DNA of 64,000 nt, taken from Bufo bufo (lineage: Eukaryota > Chordata > Amphibia > Anura > Bufonidae). Shown in pieces: positions 55,015 through 64,000 of this stretch; positions within the stretch are counted from its first letter, which is position 1; each line of letters begins with the position of its first letter. Under the pieces are notes generated by a model that did not search any database, was not told the DNA's origin, and worked only from the letters and a program-made list of their open reading frames with translations. The translations under genes and the position numbers were made by a program. Location of the stretch: assembly GCF_905171765.1 (NCBI RefSeq), contig NC_053391.1:186444559-186508558 (forward strand), in the 5' to 3' direction.

Positions 55015-56920
55015 ATGTCAAACAGGGGGTATTCTTCTGAAGAGGCCTACAGGATTCTGACCCAGTCGGATGAGGAATGGGAACCCTCATCTAATGAATC
55101 TAGCGGGTCAGAATATGAACCTGTAGAAAGCAGTGGCAGTCTGACCCAAAGTTCGGACGAGGAGGTTGAGGTCCCTGATAGCACCAGGCGTACCAGGCCC
55201 TGTGTCTAGACCACAGGTTGTGCAGGATCCGTTTCAAGAGCAGCAGAGTGGGGCTGGCGCTGTCGGATTACGTGGTGAGGCATACACCAGCAGCGCAGCC
55301 CTTCCTGGACCTAGTACCAGCACTGCCGTACAACATGGTGAAGTGGCGAGCACCAGAAGGACAGTTGAAGCTGGTACGGTGGCACGTGCAATAGTTACCC
55401 CGTCGCAGCCACCGCAAAGACAGGTCCGTAGAGCCCCTAGAGTCCCTGAGGTGCTGGCAAACCCTGATTGGCAGTCACCAACTTCAGCCGCACCATTAGT
55501 TCCCCCTTTCACCGCCCAGTCTGGAGTTCGGGTTGAGACAGCTCAGATCGGTTCGGCCCTGGGATTTTTTGAGCTGTTCTTGACTGCGGAGCTCTTGGAC
55601 TTAGAAACAAATCGGTATGCCACTCAATTTATATCCGCCAACCCGGGAAGCTTTTATGCCCAGCCTTTCCGGTGGAAACCAGTCCAAGTTTCCGAAATTA
55701 AAATTTTTCTGGGCCTTCTCCTTAACATGGGCCTGACAAAAAAGCATGAATTGCGGTCATATTGGTCCACGAACCCGATTCATCACATGCCCATGTTCTC
55801 TGCTGCTATGTCCAGGACACGTTTTGAGACCATCCTGCGTTTCCTGCACTTTAGCAACAACAGCACCTCTCGTCCCAGAGGCCACCCAGCTTTTGACCGG
55901 CTCCACAAAATTCGGCCCCTCATAGACCACTTCAACCAGAAATTTGCATATTTGTATACCCCCGAGCAAAACATCTGCATAGACGAGTCCCTAATACATT
56001 TTACCGGGCGCCTTGGCTTCAAACAATACATCCCAAGCAAGCGTGCCCGGTATGGGGTCAAATTGTATAAGCTCTGTGAAAGGGCCACAGGCTATACCCA
56101 CAAATTTCGGATCTATGAGGGAAAAGATCAGACCCTGGAGCCGGTCGGTTGCCCTGACTACCTGGGGAGCAGTGGGAAGACAGTCTGGGACTTGGTGTCA
56201 CCCTTATTTGGCAAGGGGTACCATCTTTATGTGGACAATTTTTACACAAGTGTGCCCCTCTTCAGGCATTTGTTCCTAGAACAGATTGGCTGCTGTGGCA
56301 CCGTGCGACCTAGTCGCGTGGGCTTCCCGCAAAGGCTCGTTACCACCCATCTTGCAAGGGGGGAGAGGGCTGCCTTGTGTAACGAAGAACTGCTCGCGGT
56401 GAAATGGAGAGACAAGCGTGACGTTTACATGCTCTCCTCCATTCACGCAGACACGACAATCCAAATTGAAAGGGCAACTCGTGTCATTGAAAAGCCCCTC
56501 TGTGTCCACGACTATAATGCACTCATGGGAGGGGTGGACTTCAATGACCAGATGTTGGCTCCCTATTTAGTTTCCCGACGCACCAGACGCTGGTATAAGA
56601 AGGTGTCTGTATATTTAATTCAATTGGCTGCCTATAATAGTTTTGTTCTCTACAGTAAGGCTGGGAGAACACAATCCTTCCTCAAATTTCAGGAAGAGAT
56701 CATCGAGAACCTTCTGTATCCAGGAGGTTCCGTGGCCCCAGCCACCAGTGTAGTGAGCCGTCTACACGAGTGACATTTCCCCAGTGTCGTTCCTGGTACC
56801 TCAACCCAACAGTCACCCCGAAAAAAATGTCGTGTCTGTAGCAGGAGTGGAATAAGGCGTGACACCCGCGATTTGCGCTTTGCACATTGTCCCATGGGGA
56901 AGGAGAGGTTTGTTCTATAA
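55015..56920 (+). pseudogene. piggyBac transposase, two lesions
   Basis: A cut-and-paste transposase for TTAA sites. The N-terminus MSNRGYSSEEAYRILTQSDE is acidic. The RNase-H-like core carries the three expected aspartates in NICIDESLIHFTG (about 55970), HLYVDNFYTS (about 56225) and GGVDFNDQM (about 56530). The C-terminal Cys/His domain KKCRVCSRSGIRRD...FAHCP lies at 56822-56895. Lesions: a one-base frame change between about 55165 and 55205, and an in-frame TGA at 56771-56773 just before the Cys-rich domain, which then continues in the same frame to TAA at 56918-56920. The TGA is probably a CpG transition of CGA. Otherwise complete at roughly 630 codons. Confidence 0.92.
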
Positions 56921-57629
56921 AGGTAAAAAAATTAAAAAAAATTTTAAAAATTACCGGTAAGTAAAAAAGTTAACGTTCAGTTGAAAAAGTTAAAGTTTAT
57001 ATGTTCCGTTCAAATTTTATTATAAAGTTAATAAATTTATTGCGTTGCGGCCTGGTTTTTTCTTTTTTGTTTTTGTTTTTTTTACCTTCCAGGTGTACCA
57101 ACCGATCGACTAGCTGCAGCACTGATGTGCATTCTGACAGAAGCATTGCGCTGCTGTCAGATTACACAAAAGTCGGTGTATGCGGCACTGCAAGACGAGA
57201 TTTCTCCTCTGCAGTAAAAGATACGTTTGCCGAGGCATATGAGCTGAGGAGGTGGCGGTGTTCATATGCTTTGCCAAACACTTTGTATATAAAAAAAAAA
57301 AAAAAAATCCCGGCAATGATTTATTCATTCACATCGATTGATGTGACTGGAGAAATCTGGTTTGCCAGGGCATACGGGCTAAGTGGGTATGGATGTTGGG
57401 CGGAGCTCCTATGTCCTGGCAGACGCCTTTCCCCTCCTTTTTTTTTTTTTGGCAGAGATTTTTTCATCCACATTGATCGATGCGAATGAAGAAATCTGTA
57501 CCGTTCATTTTTTCTTTCAGCCCAGAGGCTGAACGGAAAAAAAAAATCTCATTACCTGTATGCTCAATATAAGGAGAATAGCAGAAACTCCTAATGCTGG
57601 CCATACGTGTAATGATTGCGGAGACCCTC
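56921..57629. other. piggyBac 3' non-coding sequence
   Basis: AT-rich with homopolymer A and T runs. Repeated 'tttttcatccacattgatcgat' and 'tcattcacatcgattgatgt' segments form small inverted repeats. Confidence 0.5.
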
Positions 57630-58900
57630 AAATGCCAGGGCAGTACAAACACCTCACAAATGACCCCATTTTGGAAAGAAGACACCCCAAGGTATTCACT
57701 GAGGGGCATATTGAGTACATGAAAGATTGAAATTTTTGTCTCAAGTTAGCGGAAAGGGAGACTTTGTGAGAAAAAAAAATAAAAAATCAATTTCCGCTAA
57801 CTTGTGCCAAAAAAATAATAATTCTATGAACTCGCCATGCCCCTCATTGAATACCTTGGGGTGTTTTCTTTCCAAAATGGGGTCACATGTGGGGTATTTA
57901 TACTGCCCTGACATTTTAGGGGCCCCAAAGCGTGAGAAGAAGTCTGGTATCCAAATGTCTAAAAATGCCCTCCTAAAAGGAATGTGGGCCCCTTTGCGCA
58001 TCTAGGCTGCAAAAAAGTGTCACACATGTGGTATCTCCGTATTCAGGAGAAGTTGGGCAATGTGTTTTGGGGTGTCATTTTACATATACCCATGCTGGGT
58101 GAGATAAATATCTTGGTCAAATGCCAACTTTGTATAAAAAAATGGGAAAAGTTGTCTTTTGCCAAGATATTTCTCTCACCCAGCATGGGTATATGTAAAA
58201 TAACACCCCAAAACACATTGCCCAACTTCTCCTGAGTACGGAGATACCACATGTGTGACACTTTTTTGCAGCCTAGGTGGGCAAAGGGGCCCACATTCCA
58301 AAGAGCACCTTTAGGATTTCACAGGTCATTTACCTACTTACCACACATTAGGGCCCCTAGAATGCCAGGGCAGTATAACTACCCCACAAGTGACCCCATT
58401 TTGGAAAGAAGACACCCTAAGGTATTCCGTGAGGGGCATGGCGAGTTCCTAGAATTTTTTATTTTTTGTCACAAGTTAGCGGAAAATGATGATTTTTTTT
58501 TTTTTTCTTACAAAGTCTCATATTCCACTAACTTGTGACAAAAAATAAAAACTTCCATGAACTCACTATGCCCATCAGCGAATACCTTGGGGTGTCTTCT
58601 TTCCAAAATGGGGTCACTTGTGGGGTAGTTATACTGCCCTGGCATTCTAGGGGCCCAAATGTGTGGTAAGTAGTTTGAAATCAAAATGTGTAAAAAATGG
58701 CCGGTGAAATCCGAAAGGTGCTCTTTGGAATGTGGGCCCCTTTGCCCACCTAGGCTGCAAAAAAGTGTCACACATGTGGTATCTCCGTACTCAGGAGAAG
58801 TTGGGCAATGTGTTTTGGGGTGTCATTTTACATATACCCATGCTGGGTGAGAGAAATATCTTGGTCAAATGCCAACTTTGTATAAAAAAATGGGAAAAGT
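57630..58900. repeat. Zig-zag array of alternating inverted repeats
   Basis: Two modules alternate in orientation. Module A (CCATTTTGGAAAGAAGACAC ... TTAGCGGAAA) occurs forward at 57630-57770, inverted at 57785-57930, forward at 58360-58490 and inverted at 58515-58660. Module B (CAAAAAAGTGTCACACATGT ... CCCATGCTGGGTGA) occurs forward at 57995-58150, inverted at 58155-58300 and forward again at 58735-58895. Each junction is a palindrome. Open frames here are repeat translations. Confidence 0.9.
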
Positions 58901-58930
58901 TGTATTTATGTATGTGTACCATGTATATGG

Positions 58931-60289
58931 TGTATTTATGTGTATGTGTGTTGGATATATATGGTGTACGTGTCGTGACGCCACTTGTGGGCAGTCTGAC
59001 GCTGCTCCTAGATAGAAGTTGATTCTTCTAGGCTACTCTCCCATGAATCCCTATCTGGCCCAGTATCTAAGGGAATTCTGACTTCACAATCCCCCTGTTT
59101 GAAAGGGCAGCAGGCTCATGAGAGTGCTGCAGTCTCACCAATGTCTACCTATATGTCATCTACATGGCATCAGGGGGTAATTCACTGCCTCGAAATACAC
59201 AATGGCGATTAGAACTACACATTTTTGGTACGTGCATTCAAATATCAGACCATTCATCCAATTGTGGCCGAATACTTGCATCTCATGGTTACAATGACAG
59301 TGATATTATAGTTTTAGAGGCAATTACACATATGATCTTTATTCTGAACCTTTTATTATAATATATTTTGTATTCCTACAAATACAGATTAGTCACCTGT
59401 ACAGGGCCTTACCTGGGATGAAAGGAAGATAAACCCCATGTTTGTAACCATGAATCCTAAGTAAAGGGTGTATTAAACAGGCCAATTTAACAGGTGATTG
59501 TCGGGAGGGAAGTGTTCCTTCCCGGCAATTGTCTGCTTGCTAGCCGAGGAGACCGCTGCTATTACATGCTCTTCCCTATACTGAATCATTGTTTGCCGGC
59601 AGCAGAGTGTGATTAGACACCATAATCTGTCACCTGCAAACGATTATTTTTCAACCTGTCAAAAGATTTAGGTTGCACAATGAACGAGCATTTGCTCGCT
59701 CTTTGGGAAATTGGCGGCAGTATTAAACTGCCAGATGATCGCTAATGGAGGGTATGCTGATTGGTTGGAATGTGTCTGCTGACTGTGAGGTACAGGGTCA
59801 AAGTTTGCTCAATGATGACGTATAGGGGGCGGATCGAACATCGCATATGTTCGCCCGCTGCGGCGAACGCGGACAAGCGATGTTCGCCGGGAACTGTTCG
59901 CCGGCGAATAGTTCGGGACATCTCTATTGCTCTCTGTCACACACTGAATCTGTCAGGATGCTGATCAGGGATCTGCTCTGACTACTCGATAATTCAGCTG
60001 TGAGGAGTTCAGAGATAAGGACTACAGACTTAACCATCAAAGCAGCTACCTGATGGATTCATTGTGAGGAAGAGAGTAAAGCTTCTTTCGCACGAGCATG
60101 ACGGATTGGCTCCGGATGCGTTCAGGGAGCGTTCAGTGAAACTCGCACCATTTTGCAAGCAAGTTCAGTCAGTTTTGTCTGCGATTGCGTTCAGTTGTTC
60201 AGTTTTTTCCGCGCGGGTGCAATGCATTTTGATGTGTTTTTCAAATGCATGATAAAAAACAGAAGGTTTACTAACAAGATCTCTTAGGC
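58931..60289. other. Anonymous DNA with a hAT-type MITE end
   Basis: A segment from about 59820 to 59925 with CGAACATCGC, GTTCGCCGGCGAA and a terminal 'gttcgggacatctctat' is a truncated MITE related in style to 883-1241. A TGTCGTGACGCCACTTGTG start at about 58972 may be an LTR fragment. No exon is supported. Confidence 0.4.
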
Positions 60290-60756
60290 CTCTTTCAAAC
60301 AGGCATCGCGTGTGACTGCCGGATAGGACGCGGGTGCATTGCAGGAAAATGCGTAATTTTTCCGCGCAAGTGCAAAGCGTTTTAATGCGTTTTGCACGCG
60401 CGTGAGAAAAATCGGCATGTTTGGTGCCCAAACCCGAACCGGACTTCTTCACAGAACTTCGGGTTTGGGTTAGGAAAATAATAGCATTCTTAATACAGAA
60501 TGCTTAGTAAAATGTCCATTGAGGGGTTAAAAATAACAAACAAATTTAACTCACCCCATCCACTTGGTCGCGTAGCGGATCTCCTCTTCTTTCTTCAGGA
60601 CGTCGGTAAAGGACCTTTGATGACGTCACTGCGCTCATCACATGGTCCATCACCATGGATTATGTGATACGGAACAACGGATCAGTGAAAAACGGACCGC
60701 AAAACAACAATGGTCATGTGCATGAGCCCTAAATGTGATGTTTTCCCCAAAGCCCA
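60290..60756. mobile_element. MITE copies related to 36838-37200 and 42100-42350
   Basis: GGCCTCTTTCAAACAGGCAT start, AATAGCATTCTTAATACAG at about 60480, then 'ttaactcaccccatccactt' and 'tcttcaggacgtcggtaaagg'. The same order occurs around the DIRS-type element, which shows what that locus looked like before insertion. Confidence 0.7.
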
Positions 60757-61934
60757 TTAACCACTTCACATCCGGGCAATTTACCCCCTTCCTGACAGAG
60801 CCTAATTTTGCAAATCTGACATGTGTCACTTTATAAGGTAATAACTTTGGAACGCTTTTACTTATCCAAGCCATTCAGAGACTGATTTCCCGTGACACAT
60901 TGTACTTCATGATAGTGGTAAATTTGACTCACTATATTTCACCTTTATTTATAAAATAATCCAAAATTCACCAAAAACTTGAAAAAATTCGCAATTTTCA
61001 AAATTTTTATTTCTCTGCTTTTAAAACAGAAAGTGATACCTCATTAAATATTTATTACTTATGTCTACCTTATGTTGGCATCAGTTTGTAAATGTCATTT
61101 TATTTTTTTAGGAAGTTAGAAGGCTTACAATTTTAGAAGCAATTCTTAACATTTTTAAGAAAATTTCCAAAACCCACTTTTTAAGGACCAGTTCAGGACT
61201 GAAGTCACTTTGTGGGGCTTACATAGTGGAAACCCCCCATAAATGACCCCATTGTAGAAACTACACCCCTCAAGTTACTCAAAACTGATTTTACATAATT
61301 TTTGGGGCCTGTAATCTAACTGGCCAACAGTAAAAATTTTGAACGGTGACCGCCTAATGTACCTCCAGCCACATTATCAATTGTTCTTTTCTGTACGGTG
61401 AATGAATATTTTTTGGGGCCTTTAGTCCACTGGCCTGCAGTAAAATTGATATCCATTGACCATCTATTATACCCCTCAAGTTACTCTAAAATGATTTTAC
61501 AAACTTTGTTAACCCTTTGGGTGTTAAACAAGAATTAAAGGAAAATGGAGATGACATTTCTAAATTTCACTTTTTTAGCAGATTTTCCATTTTAATTCAT
61601 TTATTTCTTTAACACATCGAAGGGTTAACAGCCAAACAAAACTCAATATTTATTACCCTGATTCTGCGGTTTATAGAAAGACCCCACATATGGCCGTAAA
61701 CTGATGTAATGGCAAACGGCAGGGCGCAGAAGAAAAGGAGCGCCGTATGGTTTTGGAAGGCATATTTTGCTGAACTGGTTTTTAGATGCCATTTCCCATT
61801 TGGACCCCGCCCCCCCCCCCCCCATGCACCCTTACAGTAGAAACTCCCAAAAAGTGACCCCATTTTCGCAACTAGGAGATAAGGTGACCAGTTTTATTGG
61901 TACTATTTTGGGGTACATATGATTTTTAATTGCT
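60757..61934 (+). mobile_element. Non-autonomous TTAA-type (piggyBac-like) element, right end lost
   Basis: Left end TTAA-CCACTTCACATCCGGG, followed by 'tttgcaaatctgacatgtgtcact' and repeated ATGACCCCATT and AGAAACTACACCCCTCAAGT motifs. The style matches the piggyBac at 54 kb but no transposase is present. It is cut at 61934 by the LTR element. Confidence 0.65.
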
Positions 61935-62513
61935 TGTGGGGGGTTAGCTCTTCTCTGGGGGTCATTCACACAAGTATGGTCGCCAGACACCAAGTTTCAG
62001 GTCCAAATATCACTTTATTTGGCACCTCAGCAAACCAAACATAAATGATACAAAATAAACACCTGCCCGACTGGGCTCTAACTAAACATATAATAACCTG
62101 ACTCACCTAAAGGACCGTTCACACACGGTCATAACATGCGGCTTTCTCAGCCCAATAGTCCAGCAGCCTCCAGGCTGTAGCAAATGCAAGTCCCTTTGGG
62201 GGATTGTGGTCCAGCAGTCCTCCCGACTCTGACCTTGTGGCCCTTGTACCACGGGCGTCACTGCATCCCCCAAATTCCAGGCTGTCACTTAGCCTCGTGG
62301 TCCCTCAGCCTAGCCCAGCTGAGACCACACAGACAGAGCCTCTAGGCCTCTGTCCACAGGTAACACACTACCCCCTTTCTGACACTCTGGGAGGTGCCTT
62401 ATGCCAGGCTGATTACCTCCAGCTTGTCTCACCTGAGGTGGAACAGAGGTGTGGACCACACTATCCACCCCTTCCATGCCTCTAACCTGAGTGAGACCTT
62501 TCACTGTCTCACA
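61935..62513 (-). repeat. 3' LTR (579 bp)
   Basis: Ends TGTGAGACAGTG...GAGCTAACCCCCCACA on the minus strand. A CCAAATAAAG polyadenylation motif is at about 62012. A third family member is truncated at 53613-54061. Confidence 0.9.
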
Positions 62514-62834
62514 TATCCCCCCCCCTTTGTTCAAGCCCGTGAGGGTGAACACCTGCATAACCACGGGAGGCTGGTGAGAGGGTATCGACCTGGCCTGGAC
62601 GTGGGGAACAGCCACCCACCCTGCTCTTTGGCTGCTCCCAATAAGAACCGGCCCAGATTGGCTTTACAGCCACACTAAGTAACCCAGTGTCAGCGAGCAC
62701 TAGCTGCCACTGACGCAGAAAATGACCGGTTCTTATTTCACCGAGGCCAGGAACCCCGGTGACACGTACCTTCCCTTTGTTCTGCCAGACCCACGCCAGC
62801 AGAGCTTGGTTTATCACCAAAACCAACATCTTGC

Positions 62835-63689
62835 CTAACCGAAACTTAAGGCCTCATGTGCCCATCTCATGGCCAGATATTCTTTTCCTACTCTTTCCCG
62901 AGTGATAATGATGCGCTGTCGTATATTTTGATCTCTCTCTCTTTTTAGATCCTCTGGCTCCTGTACATGCACCTCACGTCCTTTCTTGGACTGCTGCAGC
63001 TCTTGCCTGAACTGTTCCGAGTCATGGTCATATCCCGACACTTTCTCCTTTGCTTTGCAGGGCTCCTTCTGCAGAGCATGCTTGCCCCTACTCGCTTCTT
63101 TTACGTGCATCTGGGTCACTTCTTCCTTCTTTCCAACAGTAGTTGCGCTAGCTACTATGACAGTTTTAGAGACCTCTGCTTCTTTAGCAGCTTTTTCCAC
63201 TTCGGCCTCGGCTCCCTTTGGCTTAACTTTGGTCTCTGTAGAACCTGGGGACTTCATGTCAACCAATATATCGGCCTTAACTTTTTCAGTCTTTGTCTTC
63301 TTGAAGTCTCCAGTCTCTTTGACCGCCTTCTCATCCTTCTCGGACATGGCACCATACACTTGCCCTGTTAACCCCTCCCCCTCATCGAGGCAGGAGGTAC
63401 CAGGGTCTTCAGCAGACTCCTTGTCTTCTGTCATTTTCTCCAGAGGCTCACCCAGGACCCTGTTCTTATTTTGTGGAGGATTCAGGAGATACAGCCCATT
63501 GTAATAGCCCGGATCCGTAAACTGATCGTTCACCTCCTCGTACTTCTTCCCCAGCAGGCCGCTGGCTATTTGGAAGGCCTTGTATGCAGAGGGGACGTCT
63601 TCCAGGCCTAGGCTACACGCTACCACGGGTCTGTGGTCTTCGGCATCCACATCAGCCCCATCATCTGGTTTAGCAGAAGCATCTTCCAT
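62835..63689 (-). CDS. NASP-like ORF carried by the LTR retrotransposon
   Basis: 284 codons from ATG 63689 to the stop at 62835; the frame is open 19 codons further up, through the primer site into the LTR. Residues about 20-100 resemble the first TPR and following segment of the histone H1/H3 chaperone NASP. Matching pieces are SLGLEDVPSAYKAFQ, ASGLLGKKYEE, NRVLGEPLE and LTGQVYGAMSEKDEK, in the same order and spacing as in NASP. The middle (110-220) is Lys/Glu/Ala-rich like the NASP acidic region. The last 60 residues (QFRQELQQSKKGREV to EYLAMRWAHEALSFG) are basic and unidentified. No retroviral domain is seen. Likely a transduced host cDNA; function in the element is unknown. Confidence 0.68.
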   Translation of the reverse strand: MEDASAKPDDGADVDAEDHRPVVACSLGLEDVPSAYKAFQIASGLLGKKYEEVNDQFTDPGYYNGLYLLNPPQNKNRVLGEPLEKMTEDKESAEDPGTSCLDEGEGLTGQVYGAMSEKDEKAVKETGDFKKTKTEKVKADILVDMKSPGSTETKVKPKGAEAEVEKAAKEAEVSKTVIVASATTVGKKEEVTQMHVKEASRGKHALQKEPCKAKEKVSGYDHDSEQFRQELQQSKKGREVHVQEPEDLKRERDQNIRQRIIITRERVGKEYLAMRWAHEALSFG

Positions 63690-63715
63690 CTTCTCTGCCC
63701 GCATCCTCCACCAAT

Positions 63716-64000
63716 TGTGGGGGGTTAGCTCTTCTCTGGGGGTCATTCACACAAGTATGGTCGCCAGACACCAAGTTTCAGGTCCAAATATCACTTTATT
63801 TGGCACCTCAGCAAACCAAACATAAATGATACAAAATAAACACCTGCCTGGCTGGGCTCTAACTAAACATATAATAACCTGACTCACCTAAAGGACCGTT
63901 CACACACGGTCATAACATGCGGCTTTCTCAGCCCAATAGTCCAGCAGCCTCCAGGCTGTAGCAAATGCAAGTCCCTTTGGGGGATTGTGGTCCAGCAGTC
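63716..64000 (-). repeat. 5' LTR, truncated by the window edge
   Basis: Identical to 61935-62219 apart from two positions in the 'cctgcctggctgggct' segment. Confidence 0.92.

Larger units (their letters stand above)
54062..58930 (+). mobile_element. piggyBac element, right end not found
   Basis: Left end TTAA-CCACCTCCGGACC, with a subterminal mirror CTGGAGGTGG 40 bp in and a GCCGGCCCGCGCATGCGC palindrome (54171-54201). It encodes a DDE_Tnp_1_7-type transposase and carries a 1.3-kb zig-zag of inverted repeats downstream. No closing TTAA-ended inverted repeat is visible before 59 kb, so the right end is probably lost. Confidence 0.83.
61935..64000 (-). mobile_element. Short, young LTR retrotransposon (window ends inside it)
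   Basis: Minus-strand element. The 3' LTR is 61935-62513 and the 5' LTR is 63716 to beyond 64000. LTRs run TGTGAGAC...CCCCACA. The internal region is only 1.2 kb (62514-63715). A purine tract GAACAAAGGGGGGGGATA (minus) lies just before the 3' LTR, and a primer-site-like TGGTGGAGGATGCGGGC lies just after the 5' LTR. Over the 285 bp both LTRs share I see two differences, so insertion was recent. It carries no gag, protease, RT or integrase, only one ORF. Confidence 0.9.

Noticed and set aside
57001..57489. 162-codon plus-strand frame after the piggyBac transposase
   Set aside because: Low-complexity Phe/Leu runs from homopolymer T tracts and no domain.
57984..59022. Frames with GPFAHLGCKKVSHMWYLR repeated on both strands
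   Set aside because: The same peptide arises from each copy of the zig-zag repeat in opposite orientations, which marks it as repeat translation.
62204..62678. Open frames on both strands within the LTR
   Set aside because: They lie across the LTR and purine tract, differ between strands and show no domain; the NASP-like frame is the only credible one.

Overview
The window reads as nuclear DNA from a vertebrate, most likely an anuran amphibian. The evidence is the mix of mobile elements: several Penelope-like elements with GIY-YIG endonucleases, TTAA-flanked T2/Kolobok-type fold-backs, many hAT elements with 8-bp target duplications, Tc1/mariner elements including a DD38E 'Intruder'-type copy, a piggyBac, chromodomain Ty3/gypsy and a DIRS-type tyrosine-recombinase element. 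Intergenic DNA is AT-rich and there are no operons or prokaryotic signals. The species call is inference; a vertebrate with this repeat spectrum is the firm part. Almost all of the window is repeats nested in repeats.

Layout. 1-7.5 kb: anonymous DNA with two hAT insertions; one (3136-5651) carries a 1.3-kb minisatellite. 7.5-11.5 kb: a nearly complete Penelope-like element (PLE) with target duplication, inverted ends, two overlapping ORFs and a hammerhead-like motif. 11.5-16.9 kb: MITEs, an LTR-like block and a 40-bp minisatellite. 17.0-19.4 kb: an internally deleted Ty3/gypsy copy. 19.4-25.7 kb: three more PLE remnants, one hit by a solo LTR and one by a hAT element. 26.8-27.7 kb: a fold-back Tc1 derivative. 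29.4-33.3 kb: a decayed hAT transposase with subterminal repeats. 36-43.1 kb: a composite block with a 4.7-kb element that has 101-bp terminal direct repeats, a decayed tyrosine recombinase and three repeat arrays, one made of hairpins with a constant AGTCGTG centre. 43.5 kb: a likely terminal coding exon (minus strand, coiled coil). 45.7-47.0 kb: an intact 431-codon intronless TOG-domain gene, the best host gene here. 49.3-53.6 kb: a dead Tc1, another minisatellite-bearing hAT fragment, and an Intruder copy with an intact 338-residue transposase. 54.1-58.9 kb: a piggyBac with a nearly intact transposase and a zig-zag array of inverted repeats. 60.8-61.9 kb: a second TTAA-type element. 61.9 kb to the end: a young, short LTR retrotransposon whose single ORF resembles the histone chaperone NASP.

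The strongest candidates for undescribed biology are the NASP-like ORF inside a non-autonomous LTR element, the tyrosine-recombinase element with terminal direct repeats and stem-loop arrays, and the repeated pattern of minisatellites amplified inside non-autonomous hAT elements. Apart from the TOG gene, the orphan exon, the Intruder transposase and the NASP-like ORF, almost all coding sequence is broken transposon sequence.
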